A stretch of 64,000 bases of DNA from NCBI RefSeq assembly GCF_963675165.1, contig NC_087379.1, positions 6,279,839 through 6,343,838 on the forward strand, written 5' to 3'. The number at the start of each line of letters is the position of its first letter. The first letter of the stretch is position 1. The DNA comes from Halichondria panicea (taxonomy: Eukaryota; Porifera; Demospongiae; Suberitida; Halichondriidae). The notes beneath the pieces were generated by a model. The model was not told the DNA's origin, made no database searches, and worked only from the letters and a program-made list of their open reading frames with translations. The translations under genes were made by a program, and so were the position numbers. Positions 33,976 to 45,587 of this stretch are shown here, piece by piece.

Positions 33976-36785
33976 ATAGGATTGTATGGTGTGGATAAAT
34001 TAAGCTCAATGTCAATAATGTGTTCTACATGTGGGTGTGGCTAATGAATACTGTAAGAAACAGACCATCGTAAAGTTAACACCTCATGAAAGGGACCAGT
34101 GCAATGCGCAATGCTGCAATGATCAATGATGCATGGAAATAGCTTGTACAAAAACAGGAGAGTTGTTCAATAGATGTTCCTTATCAACAATGACATGTAG
34201 GAAGCATGTACGTCTACATACAAGGTACGCGCTGGTGAGATGGCAATCAGTATTCATGACCTGGGAGCAGTGCATGTGGGAGTTGTCTAATAACGAATAA
34301 TATTAATTTGACCTTAAATTCAACACAACTGCCTTGCAAAAACTTGGGAAAGAAGCAGATAAGATCATGTTTACGATTATTTTTCATAAATGCTCAAACT
34401 ATTGCTAAGCATAAGAATTATTATAGGACAATGGGAGAGCCATTACTAGAGGTATTCATGCACTCCTGCTAGAGGTCAAAACAAGCTTTGTTGTGTAGTC
34501 CTAACCTCTATCACCATGGTACAGTACATTGACCTGAACATTGATAAAACAGCTGCTATTGTGCACTTCAATGTGTGTGTGTCTGGGGAATGCTCCAGTA
34601 CTAATGACTAAAGAGTTTTTCATTAATTTTGCTGCAGACACCGCGGTGTTTACCTAATTATAAGACAAAACATCAAAGGTGGTAGTAAATTAATAAGAGG
34701 CTTTTGAGCTGTACTTAGCTATCAAGCTTGCAAACTTTGGAGCCCAACCCAGTGTAATATTTGCATACAACTGTAAATCTTGGCAATAGGGTGTCAGTAT
34801 ACTCTAGAAAACAGTGTACCCAGTGCAGGTCAATTGGTCATGAATTGGACAACCAAAACAGGATAGTGATCAGCTGAGCATGCAAATATCTCTGCAAGCA
34901 AGCAGCTATTGAGAGTGCAACAATACCCTACAACTGTACTGAAAGCATTTACAATCCATAGAAACTGCAAATTAAATTAGGGCCACAGACGCCAGGCTCT
35001 AGGGAAAACAGCTTGTCCCAAAGCTGCTGTGTTCACACACAAAATTAATAAGTTTAAATGGGGTTCAGATACACACCTAAAAAGCTCGGGTATTAATAGT
35101 ACACACACCAGACAAACAAGTAAATTCACTTCCTTTACAGTGAGGCAGCTGTGTCATTACTGACAGATTCCTCTAGAGAATAAAAAACACAATTTACATA
35201 CCTTATTAGCAAATGCTCAGCATTCAACAGGAGCTACCTCTGTGTAAACAACCATGAGCATGCAGCTAGATGCTATAGCCTCACTAAATGCTAGCCTGGG
35301 CGAATGCAGCTAAGTGCAAAACAAGCAAATAAATCAACATGTGAGGGGAAATGATCGCATACATATCCAGTTTAACAGGGCAATTAAGGAAATATGTTTT
35401 GAAAACAGTCCCAGGGAGATTTAATTATCTAGCTAAGTGTCATCCAACTCACGAGTGCAGGGAAGGTCCACCTCTTCTGGTGTTCTGTAGTAGCCATCGT
35501 CACACGGGCACTCGGCCAGGCCTGAGGCTGTGCTGTTGCTGTTGTTAGGGCACATCAGACACTCCCCATTCACCACACTGGCGTATAATCCAGGGTCACA
35601 GGCTGTGTGTGAGAGAGGAGGGGGGGGGGCAAAGCATAAGTTATGGACTTAGAGCATTATAGCGAATATTTCTTGCTGGTGGCTAGTAAACCGGTGACTA
35701 TAATGGCGATGACAGTACTGTTAGGTTACTTAACCATACTTACATAAACAGTTTTCTCCGTTCATGGTTGGAACAAATCCAGCGTTGCAGACACACCTAC
35801 TGGAGGGTACAGCAACCCAGTTACCACTCTCCAAACACTTGAGTGAGAAAGCATCACCTACTGGACTGGAGTTAGCGAAACAGGAGGCATTAACGCTGAG
35901 TTGTATACCAGACCCAACGATTGGAGCTATTGTCTCAGGGCGTACCACTAAGTTGACTGTTTCACCAGGACAGGCGTTATAAAAGACAATCAGTCGAGAG
36001 ATGAGAATACAAGTGCCAGGATCGCGAATGGCGAGGTAGAATCCAGACTCATTGGTATTGAATCCAAACTGTTTAGTAGTTGTTGTGGTAGTTCCAGAGA
36101 CCTGAGTCGTCAAGGTTCGTATAAGTGTATAGTTATCAGTGTCTATAGCAGCCACTGGATTCACTGTAGACGTCTCATATTTCAGTAGGTCAAATGTTCT
36201 CCTGCATCTTGTGCTGCCTTCATCAGGGCATATGCTCTGCTGGTATTCGATCTGTACGGAGACTTGCTGTAGGGGATATCCATCCACTGTTCTGTTGATG
36301 TGCTGGGTGATTAGCCAGTTGTCCTGGGCCCCACCCGACCAACCACAAACAGTGACAGCAGTCTCACAGCTACGTCCTTGTTGTTCTACCCACTGAAAAA
36401 CGAAAGACAGTATAGTAACAGATAAAAGGAAAACTATCAAATCTACTATGGCTACGACTTACAATTACAAATAACTGTAGTTCACTAAAAATGCACAGCT
36501 ATGTATTGCACTTGGATTGCTACAACTACGACTTACGGACGATTGCAGCCCAACAGGATTATTCATATCAAGGTCCACAGCCTGCCACACAGGATTAGCA
36601 TTTGGTGGTAGCAACCTGTTATAGTGACTGGAGTCCATCAATATCCTCCCATTAGGAGGGTCTTCCACAATGTTCCTTAGAAGTTCAGGTAAAGTAACAG
36701 TGCACAGTTCTTGTTCATCTCCAGGAGCTTGTCCTGCCACCAATGTCAGGGCACTCACTAGCAGCAGACAACACAGACCCTTCAT
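29490..36785 (-). CDS. Eph receptor tyrosine kinase (single FN3 domain)
   Basis: Fourteen exons: 36537-36785, 35744-36392, 35453-35602, 33737-33931, 33237-33456, 33042-33073, 32470-32711, 32010-32177, 31301-31399, 30961-31065, 30572-30727, 30405-30449, 30148-30272, 29490-29787. They sum to 2733 nt (910 aa), all phases matching. Domains: signal peptide ([18 protein letters not shown]); ephrin-binding domain ([11 protein letters not shown]); cysteine-rich EGF-like part ([18 protein letters not shown]); one fibronectin III domain; transmembrane helix ([20 protein letters not shown]); juxtamembrane tyrosines ([11 protein letters not shown]); kinase with [32 protein letters not shown] and RWTAPEA; and SAM domain ([11 protein letters not shown]). 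It ends SVTV, a possible PDZ ligand. Typical Eph receptors have two FN3 domains; only one is visible. It would signal cell contact via ephrins at the plasma membrane. Confidence 0.92.
33461..33974. repeat. GT/CA microsatellites flanking the FN3 exons of the Eph gene
   Basis: GT runs at about 33461-33486, 33660-33700 (ending in GTGC) and 33934-33974 lie in the introns directly next to exon borders, so that the splice acceptors of the two FN3 exons are within a CA-rich tract on the coding strand. Another GT run stands at 30274-30292 next to the kinase exon starting 30272. Confidence 0.85.
34045..35452. other. Long intron of the Eph gene, no exon seen
   Basis: This 1.5-kb intron (33932-35452) is where a second FN3 exon pair would be expected. 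I see no open stretch with the FN3 pattern (a P-x-P start, a Trp, then a Y-x-V/L-x-W strand) on the minus strand. It contains no recognisable repeat beyond AT-rich sequence. Confidence 0.5.
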
Positions 36786-37256
36786 TTGGCTGCACTGTGC
36801 AAGGAGAGAGTAGCATCAGAGTTGAGTGTAGAATGGCCAGGGACAGATACCATACATATCCAAGCATCTATGGTATATCTAGTTAGTGACTAGTAGTTAT
36901 TCAAAATCAGTTTATAATATTATTGTTCTATACATTGAGCTCCTGAATTCTTTACTCACCTTTATTTTTATGGATTTCTACAGGTTAGTGCAATGCTACT
37001 ATAGCTAGCTGTAGCTCTGTTGTCTCTCTTGGTTTGTCTAAAGACAGATATACGTATTAACCTCTCTGCTCTCAAAATGTGCTTGATCAGTTTTAATTTT
37101 GATGATAGTGGTAAAAACGTCTCCACCCTAGACTTCGAAAGAGGGCGGTGTTTGCTTGGAGCATTGACCTCAAGAGCCAGCTTTACCAAGTCATCAGTAG
37201 ACTACTATACTGGAAAAGGTTCTTTGCTCTCTGGTTTTTGCTGAAAGCTTCAAGAG

Positions 37257-38831
37257 ATGAGGTCCAATCGACTGGGCAGCCTCCACAACAGTAGATCAGT
37301 CAGTGCAACTGGACAACAGTATGCAGTGCGTATGTGTTTGCTAGGTGAAGCTGGAGCAGGCAAAAGCAATCTCTTCCACAGAATAAAGTATAAGGTGTGT
37401 GTACAGTACAGCTACATGTAGCTAGCTAGCTACTTATGAGCTGTGGTGTTGATAAATATGTGTGGTAACTGTAGGTACAGGTGTAGCTGTAGTTTGGGTC
37501 TGTAAATTGTACATGTTGTAATACGTTCCGATCTTACCCGATTTCAGCTATCGAAGAATTGCCCCTGTGATAATAATTAGATGCATTCTACAGCTTTTCA
37601 AAAGCTACCGTATTATCACTACTATTATATTACTACTATTCATACAATAACTATGTTGTATCTTGGGATGTGTAGAAATTCAAGGACGACTCGGATGAGG
37701 CCACCAATAGCCTCGGGATCACGACGGGACTGACAGCACGGAACAGGTCATATGACTCTCACACTGTGGTATTACGCTCCAGTAAGAGGAAGAAGAAAAT
37801 TAGTGTGAGTTAGCATGCTTACTTACTCCAGTGCTCTCATTGTATGACACTATGGACATGTGCACAAGTACTATTGTTTGAAGAGCTGAACTAAAACAGA
37901 TGTTTGTCCATGTGTACAGAGTATTGCCACAAGCATTATGAATGTTTAATATGTACACTGGATACTACTGCATCTGGTACAACCAGGTAATGACATCTCC
38001 TTATAATTATTGAGGCATAACAGCACTAGGCACACGTGTCACATCACCCCCCTCCCCCCCACACACACACACACACAGTTGACGTTGATGGACACGGCTA
38101 GCAGGGAACGCTACCAGTCCCTCACTGCCCAGTACTATAGAGGGGCACATGTCGTACTACTAGTGTGCAGTCTAGACAGCGAGTACACTCTCACCAGACT
38201 GGCCAAGTGGCACCAAGAGGCACAGTACTATGTCGATGAATCTGAGGTCATTTACGCTTTGGTAGCCACAAAGAGTGACCTAGAAGAGGTTGAACGAGAG
38301 GTTAGCAGAGAGATGCTGTTGGGGTTCTCATCTCACTATGGAGTGGAGGAGGCTCGTGTGTTTGAGATCAGCTCCAAGACAGGCGAGGGGGTGGACGATA
38401 TGTTGCAAACTCTGGCCGAGACTGTCGTGGAACAGTTTGAGAGGGGAAGTACTTCGCTGAACATCAGAAGTGAGTTCTATAATTATACAGTCTATTATAA
38501 GAATGATTTCACCCTAATTGCAAGTCTGTACGTACATGAATATCGGTTTTATCACCATATTAGGGTAATATGAATATGTACCTGTACCCCAGAGTTCTTT
38601 CCCTGCGGAGTTTGTCTTAGACTGAAGACTTGAAACACACACACACACACACACACACTCCCTCCACACTAAGGTGGTTCAGTTGATGAGCGTACTACTT
38701 TACTGGGCAGCAGCTCGAGACGAACAACCAGCGTGTCGTCTCCTCTGAGTAGTATGAGCAGTGGCGCTAGTGAGACAGACTTGACTGAATACCGTAAACC
38801 TGGATGTTGCTCTAACTGTGTGATCTTATAG
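37257..38831 (+). CDS. Ras/Rab-like small GTPase with CaaX tail and atypical G3
   Basis: Four exons: 37257-37394, 37676-37804, 38079-38469, 38674-38831 (816 nt, 271 aa). The P-loop is GEAGAGKSN, switch I region ITTGLTARNRSY, G3 MDTASRERYQSL, G4 VATKSDL, G5 EISSKTGEG. The C-terminus ends CCSNCVIL, a CaaX box of the geranylgeranyl type (final Leu), preceded by a Ser/Thr-rich linker. In Ras/Rab proteins G3 is DTAGQE; here the Gly is Ser and the catalytic Gln is Arg, so intrinsic GTP hydrolysis is probably impaired. A basic stretch KRKKK precedes G3. The spacer to the divergently transcribed Eph gene is 471 bases. The subfamily cannot be named; Rab-like by the YYRGAHVVLLV stretch. It probably sits on a membrane through prenylation. 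Confidence 0.85.
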
Positions 38832-39146
38832 GCAACTCGAGTGCATGCTAACTCTTTTTATCCCCTCCTCCGTCACCTAATCTTTGCACCTGGCATTGCA
38901 AACTTATTTTCTTCGTAATTCTGGACAACTATTTATACATGTTTGTATTGTGTGTGATTGATGTCTAATAATTACGTGACTGATCAATAATTGTTGCTAG
39001 TGTGGACTGTTATGAATTTGGTAAATACAATCAATAACAGATAATTATGTTAACATACAGGGTCATATTGAATACATCTGTATGGCTCACATGCACACAG
39101 CACAGTAGAGATACATGTACTGTGTTGGTAACAAGTCAAAGTATAA
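38832..39146. other. Convergent 3' intergenic region, no gene
   Basis: About 315 AT-rich bases between the 3' end of the small GTPase and the 3' end of the proteasome subunit. It presumably holds both polyadenylation regions; no other feature is seen. Confidence 0.6.
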
Positions 39147-40416
39147 TCATTCAGTATAGAAAGTTGGTATTTCTGATCCAGTGAAGAGCATCCTTTCTAC
39201 ACCATTCTCATCGATAACGGCCAGTCTTAGAACACCACCAGAGCTGCCATCACGAGCCACAGCAAGGCCCAGAGCTGTGTGATTGGGTAAAGATCGTCAC
39301 AATAGAAAAACAAAAATAGTACATGAAACAGTTTTGTTAGTCAGGCCACCCTTTATGCAATTGTACTGTATAATTATTTGGAATGCACTCACTCACCATT
39401 CTTAACGAATGCAATGCACTCCTCTCTGCTCATGCCAGCTTTGTATTGGGCATCACAGTAACCATACACATAGGTGCTGCCTGAGCCACCGATGGCAAAT
39501 GGTTGTCTCACATACATACCACCAAGGGGAATAGAGTACACCTAAAGAGAAAGAAATTGAACGAGTTCAGCAATAGCTTAAGTAAGGCAACAGCTTAAAG
39601 TAAGAAACATACAAGTAGTATAATTGGGTGGCAATATTACTAGAAAATTGGGACAGTGAAGCATACGCTATCTAAAAGCACCCAGTGCAGGCCTACATGT
39701 AACCCTCACCTGTCCCCCCTCTCTCTTGTCCCAGCCAGCACACAGGATACCAGCTGTCCTCTTCTCCCTGTTCTCGTAGCAGTAACGTCGGAACAGGTTG
39801 GCAGCTGTATTCACCAAAGGGGGCTCTCCCTGCTCCATGCTGGGGGGGGGGGGAGATGATAGGGTAAAGATACAACTATAAATATATTTAATATGTGATG
39901 AGGCTCAGAAGCATGTACTACAATGGACTGTATTAAAGCAAACAAAACAGTCTCACCAATAATTGTATTGAAGAAATGCACAAACTTATCATATAAAACT
40001 ACCATTACAAGCGATACCGCAAGGCATACCACCAGCAGTAGCATAGATGTACATTAATGTAATACTCTTCCTCACGTGTGTAGACTGATGTAGTACTTGA
40101 CTTGGTCAGCGGTGGCTTGAGTATCAGCAGAAGAACCGGAACGACAGCAGAATATACGATCAGAGATCTCTGTCAATTTATCAGATACTCTATTGGCCAC
40201 ATATGCACCTGAGCTGGTCCTGGAGTCAGCCCCTATCACCACACCACCATCAAACTCAACAGCCATGATTGAAGTCTGCAATTAAAAATTGCCATGCTCT
40301 GATACATGCAAATGATGGATATGCTATTTGCTTACCCCTGTGGATACTTCTTCTTTCAGCCATTTCGGCTGGTTCAGGCTACTTTCCATTGAAGACAGTA
40401 AGGTTGCTGCTGCCAT
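39147..40416 (-). CDS. PSMB6: Proteasome subunit beta type-6 (beta1, caspase-like)
   Basis: Five exons: 40336-40416, 40076-40275, 39710-39839, 39397-39541, 39147-39274 (684 nt, 227 aa). The propeptide ends KEEVSTG and the mature chain begins [13 protein letters not shown], so the N-terminal catalytic threonine is kept. [15 protein letters not shown], the Ser-Gly-Ser block [48 protein letters not shown] and [12 protein letters not shown] all follow the beta1 pattern. It is one of the three active beta subunits of the 20S core, cleaving after acidic residues in cytosol and nucleus. The first exon encodes almost exactly the propeptide. It is head-to-head with MIIP. Confidence 0.95.
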
Positions 40417-40517
40417 CTTTACTCGTGGAGTTACTGTGCTCTAAATAGAACGGCAATGCTCCACCTCCAAAATTCAATTAAAGCACACCAAATGCAATTT
40501 CAGTTCAAAAAAGAACC
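40417..40517. promoter_or_regulatory. Bidirectional promoter spacer between PSMB6 and MIIP
   Basis: Only 101 bases separate the two start codons of the divergent genes, so they must share the promoter region. No TATA box is obvious. The assignment rests on geometry only. Confidence 0.55.
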
Positions 40518-43246
40518 ATGTCATCTGTAGAGAGTAAAGCTTGTTCTGAGCTGTTAAAGAAGCTGAAATGGGGACAGAAGGATCTGAAGAGAAGCCTGCA
40601 TACATTGGCGGGTGATGATGCACTGAGAACACGAAAACAGCAGCTAACAAGACGCCATCTTGCTGAGAAGTCGATCAATAGTGTGAGGGACTTGTCAACG
40701 AAGAGAGCTAGGTTGGAACTGCTGTCACCTAGCACAGAACCAAGGGTATGCCATTACGAGTCAGCCAGTATATCGCAGTGCAAGGCATTAAGCTGTACGA
40801 TATACATGTATGCACGATAGCAAGCATGACAACGAAAGTCGTCTATTCATCGCTGTGTAATACATGTAGTTACTCACATTAAGTTTGATCACATCTCTCT
40901 CATATCAGGGTACAGGAAAGCACCCCAGACGATTATCCTCCACCCCCAAGAAACGTGATGGACCACTCGTTGCATTCTCAGCACCTGAAGTTGATTCATC
41001 TCTAGAGGAAGCAATATTGTATCAACCCTCACACCCTCGCACACAACCACCCACTCATCACCTACCATCACCCCGACTGAGCCGAGTTACCGTGGATACC
41101 AGCCGAAGCTTACGAGACTCTTCCCTTTCACGAAGCGTCCTCCGTAGTTCCACTCACAAGAGCAAATCGAAGACCCCTGTAAAACGTGGACTGAGTGTTA
41201 GTTTTGTTGATGGGAACAAATTGAGAACTCCGAAGAAAACTAGCAAGAGATTGTCAGAAAAAGAGAAAGGTGAAAGTTTAGTGGACTCTCTAAATGCCTC
41301 AAAACACGGAGCATTGGATTTGACACTGTCACAACGTAAACGCAAGTTCCCTCGGATGTATGCCGGTGATGATCCAAAGCTGGGCTATGATTGGATCGCA
41401 GGACTTATCGACGCCAGTGACACCTACCTGAGTGAGAGAGATGACGAGTATTTCCGAGATATGAAGGAGTTCAGGAGAGTCAACTGCTCAGAGTGCTACA
41501 AACCAAGGGAGGGAATGTAAGCAAGCCTGTTAGTCATTGCTCTCTTATTATACATAACCAAATGCATTGCATTTCTGCCATCTGTTGTGTGTACAAGTAC
41601 GATATACCAAGGTTCTCACCCTTATTCAATGATTATACCTGACTCTCTGCTTTCGTGTACAGGCTACCAGACCGTGTTGATAATCCTGTACCAGGACACA
41701 GCTACAGTAGCACTACTTCAAACGACCACAGAGAAGAACCCAGCGCCAACTGCACTACATGTAAGCTACATGTATCTCTGAAATTGGAATTTAACCGCTG
41801 CATTGTATTCCTATAGGTGTGAGGAGCTATTCTCTCAACAATCGACTCTTTCCGATACCAAGACAGACGACCTCTGACCTTGTGACAGAGGGAGGGTATG
41901 GTCACCTGGAGAGCTCCTGCCCTGTGTGCGAGGACAAGCACTCTGACTCAAAATCACCCGTCAGATTCATACGGTGAGTGAGCCGGGAGGAACTTAAAAT
42001 GTTATGTATCTTCCCAGTTTCTGGAAAAGGTACATGTAGCATTTAGTTTTGGATTTTGGACCTTCACAAATTAATAGAAACTATATATACTGTGCACATA
42101 ATTATTTTCTTTCCGAAAATAAGTTTTTAAGTTGATTATTCGTGACTTCCAACAAGTACGTTTACACTGTACTTTAAGGTACTGCACTGCACAGACTGGA
42201 TTTCACTGACTCTATAGTTGCTTTCAATTGTTAATGCTTATGGTTGGTACATGTACTGGTTGCAGGGTGAGTGTCCCCAAGAGGACTCTACAAAGCTCCT
42301 ATCAACTGAGGCCCCATCGCAGGAGAAGCTTTGACCCCAACGACTCCATGGGACTCAGCAAGGTTGGTCGATCTCTATTAGGACCTCCTGTTTACTACAA
42401 GTAGTACGTGTATCAGTACGATATAGAGTGTAGAGTGGTCAATGGGCAACAAATTGTGATACACACTGTACATCATTCTAAAATACTGAGAGGTGTGGGT
42501 TTGTGGGTGTGGTGTGGATGTGAGGGCAATACACTTCAATTTCGTGATTTCCCTGTTGTCTAAAATATTTTAGAACACCCTTAATGGGGTGACGATATGT
42601 ATGGTTGGGTACACCTCAATGGAGAATACACGACAGGAAAAGCATGGAAAGCATTAGACTACAGGGAAAGAAACAAAAACCTAGACAACAGGGAAGAGAG
42701 AGGGATAAGAGGAAAGACAGTATCTCAGCATAATCATCCAGTTCTGTTAATTGTTATACTGTGTGATGGTGTCCCTGTATCCCTCACAGCATTGTCTGGT
42801 GGGGTGGGAGTCAGCCAAGCCATCCATGGTCCCCCCACAACCCAGTGTTGGACTCAGAGATGCCGTCGGGAAAAAGGTGAGCTTCTACAAGTGCTGTATG
42901 AATTCAAAAATAACATCAAGCTTTCATTAGTGTGTACATTTGTTGAATAGCCCTTATTGAGATTCACTGTGTTCTATTCAGGATACGTATACACTTAACA
43001 GTCATACAAATGTATGTTACACATGTCCATTTTATAGCATTCTGTAAACTGTATCAGGAGTGCATGAATACTGTATATATACTTATTAATATTTGTGAAC
43101 CGACCGTCTACAAAAGTACACTGACAAACAACAGTACTATAATAATACTTTCCTTTTTGTTTCTCCTGCAGCATCTCTCAAGTGTGGATCTGCTTAACAC
43201 TTCACATACAGTTGAGTACAACTTGAGATCAAGAGCCATCAAATAA
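40518..43246 (+). CDS. MIIP: Migration and invasion-inhibitory protein homologue
   Basis: Seven exons: 40518-40745, 40909-41516, 41663-41760, 41817-41973, 42266-42362, 42790-42876, 43172-43246 (1350 nt, 449 aa). Three blocks identify MIIP: LGYDWIAGLIDASDTYLSE followed by EFRRVN; RLFPIP with a downstream Cys pair (CPVC) and RVSVPKRTL; and RRRSFDPNDSMGLSK joined across an intron to HCLVGWES. The N-terminal half is basic, Ser/Thr-rich and probably disordered (SKSKTPVKRG). In mammals MIIP binds IGFBP2 and restrains migration and mitotic progression; whether this holds here is unknown. The start ATG follows GAACC and is the first after the divergent promoter. Confidence 0.85.
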
Positions 43247-44025
43247 ACACTTACAAGTATTATGGACACAAACTTCATGCATGCATGTACTTGCATGTTT
43301 TGTAACAGATACACATCATTAATTTTAACATGTATACCGAAAAAATGTTATTGAAATCATTCATGTGTTGACCATGAATATATCTGGGGACAATTGAGAC
43401 AGTACGTAGCTATGAAATCCTATACAGATAACAATCACACCATCACCATAATTATCATTGTGTGCTTTCCCCCTGGCCTGCATGCATGCATAGTGTTACA
43501 TTGTGTTGTGTCAACACAAGAAGAGCACATTGTTTCACATTGTTATTGTGCACGTGTTTATGCATGGGCATTAGATGCACTCACCAGCGACGATGATGAT
43601 TACCAGGCGAGTGTAGTGTAGTGTTGTGTGTGGGTGGCCTGTGTACATGTAGTACATACTATACCATCTGCACGTTAGCATAATTATTCCCCTTGTGTGC
43701 ACATTGCTAGGGTTTCTGTCCTCTGTATCAGTTTCATTTGCACATTCCATTATCACTGCATTACAGAGTACGCTTAGCAACACGCAAGACTCACTGTGAG
43801 TGTTGCTATAGATACTGACCATACTCTCTGTGCTATGGTATAATGTTACATGTATGTCAATAACCCATTTTGTAAAAGGACAACAGCAATTTATAAAGTT
43901 AGACCATCATTTAAGGTTCATTGACCACACGCACACATCATATAAAAGTAGCAAAATTCAAAATTAATTGTGGAAATAAAAAGTACAATAAGTGGTATAA
44001 ATGGGTAGTATAATAATTATATAGT
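43247..44025. other. Intergenic region, no clear gene
   Basis: About 780 bases. A stretch near 43582-43607 reads on the minus strand LVIIIVAGECI then stop, like the end of a VAMP transmembrane exon with a GGTGAGTG donor, but no acceptor or upstream exon supports it. The rest shows no coding signal. Confidence 0.45.
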
Positions 44026-45380
44026 TCAGTTTTGGATACAGCGAGGATTGTCCGAAGGGGATAGACAAACGCCCAGGACAACTGCAATAATTACATAAAC
44101 CATTATGTCACATCCTATGGGCAATTACCATAGTAATTGTAACTACGAGCTAGCATGTTTCATTATGATGAAATCAGGGATATTTCTACTCACCAGCAAG
44201 GATAAGAGCCAGAAGTATAACGACAAGGATAGTTATCAGAATGCACCACAGCTGTGTGGTGAGGGAGGAGGTGTATATACACAAACATTGATTGGTCCTT
44301 CATGCAGTAATCAAGTATTGAGCACAGCAGCTATTGTTATAACACGAAGGGATTATCAATCAAACATGCTAGCTGCACTTATTGCTGCACTCCCCCCTTT
44401 CAATAAACGGTCAACTCTACAATGAGTGACCATGCATGCATCTTGAACTTATGGCTGGGGGGGTTCGTACAATGTGCAGTTTACGTATAGTGTGTAACCA
44501 CCTTCCAATTTGCACGCTGTTTTTTCTTTTTCAACCTTGTGGCAGTTTTGTCAAAACGAATAGCTCCAGCCTGAAGGTTCTCTGTAGACATAAGTAAGGA
44601 TTATTGAGTATTGAGTCCTTGCAAACTCAGTATGTTGACTATAACTCTATCAAGTAAATACGGTGACTGACCAGCCTGCTCCTCCAAGTTGTCAAGCCTT
44701 TCACCCCTCTCTGAAACCTTTTTGATGTTTTCCCTCACAATGCCTTTCACCTGAAATTATAGACATAATATAATTACACCGTTGACACACTACAACACTA
44801 TAATTATCCATTATATACAGCTATAGACAAAGCGGCAGCAGATCTCCAGATAAAATTATGTGTACAAATCAATGTTCATGCACTAAATCACCAAAGTATA
44901 TTGTGCGTGCACTATAATTTTGGTCAAGATTAAATAAAGAATTACCTCATCAACTTGTTGGTTGAGCCCGTAGACAGTCGACCTGTGCAGGACAAAACAA
45001 TGATAACGAGTTTTATAAATTACCAAAATTGGTAGTGAGTGGTTAAGGCTTATCAGTGGGAGAGGCAGATACTAAAGAGAGGCAGATACTTCCAGCAGCT
45101 ACCTTATCACACAAATTTGTATTGCAGATTATATTAGAGGCCCCTGATATCGCATTTATAATTCAGAGTCTTACATTGGAAGTGCATAATTTTATGCTCG
45201 CATATTTTTATATAACACTACGGCTTCTAACTATTGAACTAACCCTACAACAAAAGCTAGTATGGGATGATCATACATAACTAACTTACTTACCTATTTA
45301 AACCCTAGTGCTAACCGTAGCCCTGTAAATAAAAGCATTGCTAACAAGAAAAATGTAGCTACGAAACTGGATACTCACAT
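44026..45380 (-). CDS. R-SNARE, synaptobrevin/VAMP-like protein A
   Basis: Six exons: the A and T of the start codon at 45380-45379, then 44946-44982, 44672-44750, 44502-44581, 44194-44251, 44026-44081 (312 nt, 103 aa). The start codon is split AT|G by the first intron (GTGAGT donor). The SNARE motif runs from QQVDEVKGIVRENI through VSERGERLDNLEEQ, where Arg is the zero-layer residue, to FDKTATRLKKKK. The transmembrane segment is LWCILITILVVILLALILAV, with a short luminal tail SPSDNPRCIQN. It should act as a vesicle SNARE. Compared with the second VAMP at 47368 it has one extra intron between the WK and LW codons. A non-coding 5' exon precedes 45380. Confidence 0.85.
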
Positions 45381-45587
45381 TATTTTTGTTGCTGTTTGTT
45401 GTTCAGTTGGGTATCAGTATAGCTAGATCTCCAGTAGTTTTAGTACAGCCGATTCGTGAATGATGTGTGGGCTGGTCAAATTGCTGGATCTATATAAAAT
45501 CAGATTGCCTCACTGAGCTGAGCTCATGCATTAATCAGCTACGCCCCAAAAATGCAGTAAAGGGAGTGGCTGTGCTGCTCATGTAAA

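Noticed and set aside
33651-34044. 129-codon + strand frame over the Eph FN3 exon
   Set aside because: Antisense shadow plus GT-microsatellite translation; the minus strand carries the FN3 domain in phase with neighbouring exons.
43571-43822. Possible VAMP transmembrane exon (LVIIIVAGECI)
   Set aside because: No splice acceptor and no partner exons; the VAMP gene at 44026 already has a complete set.
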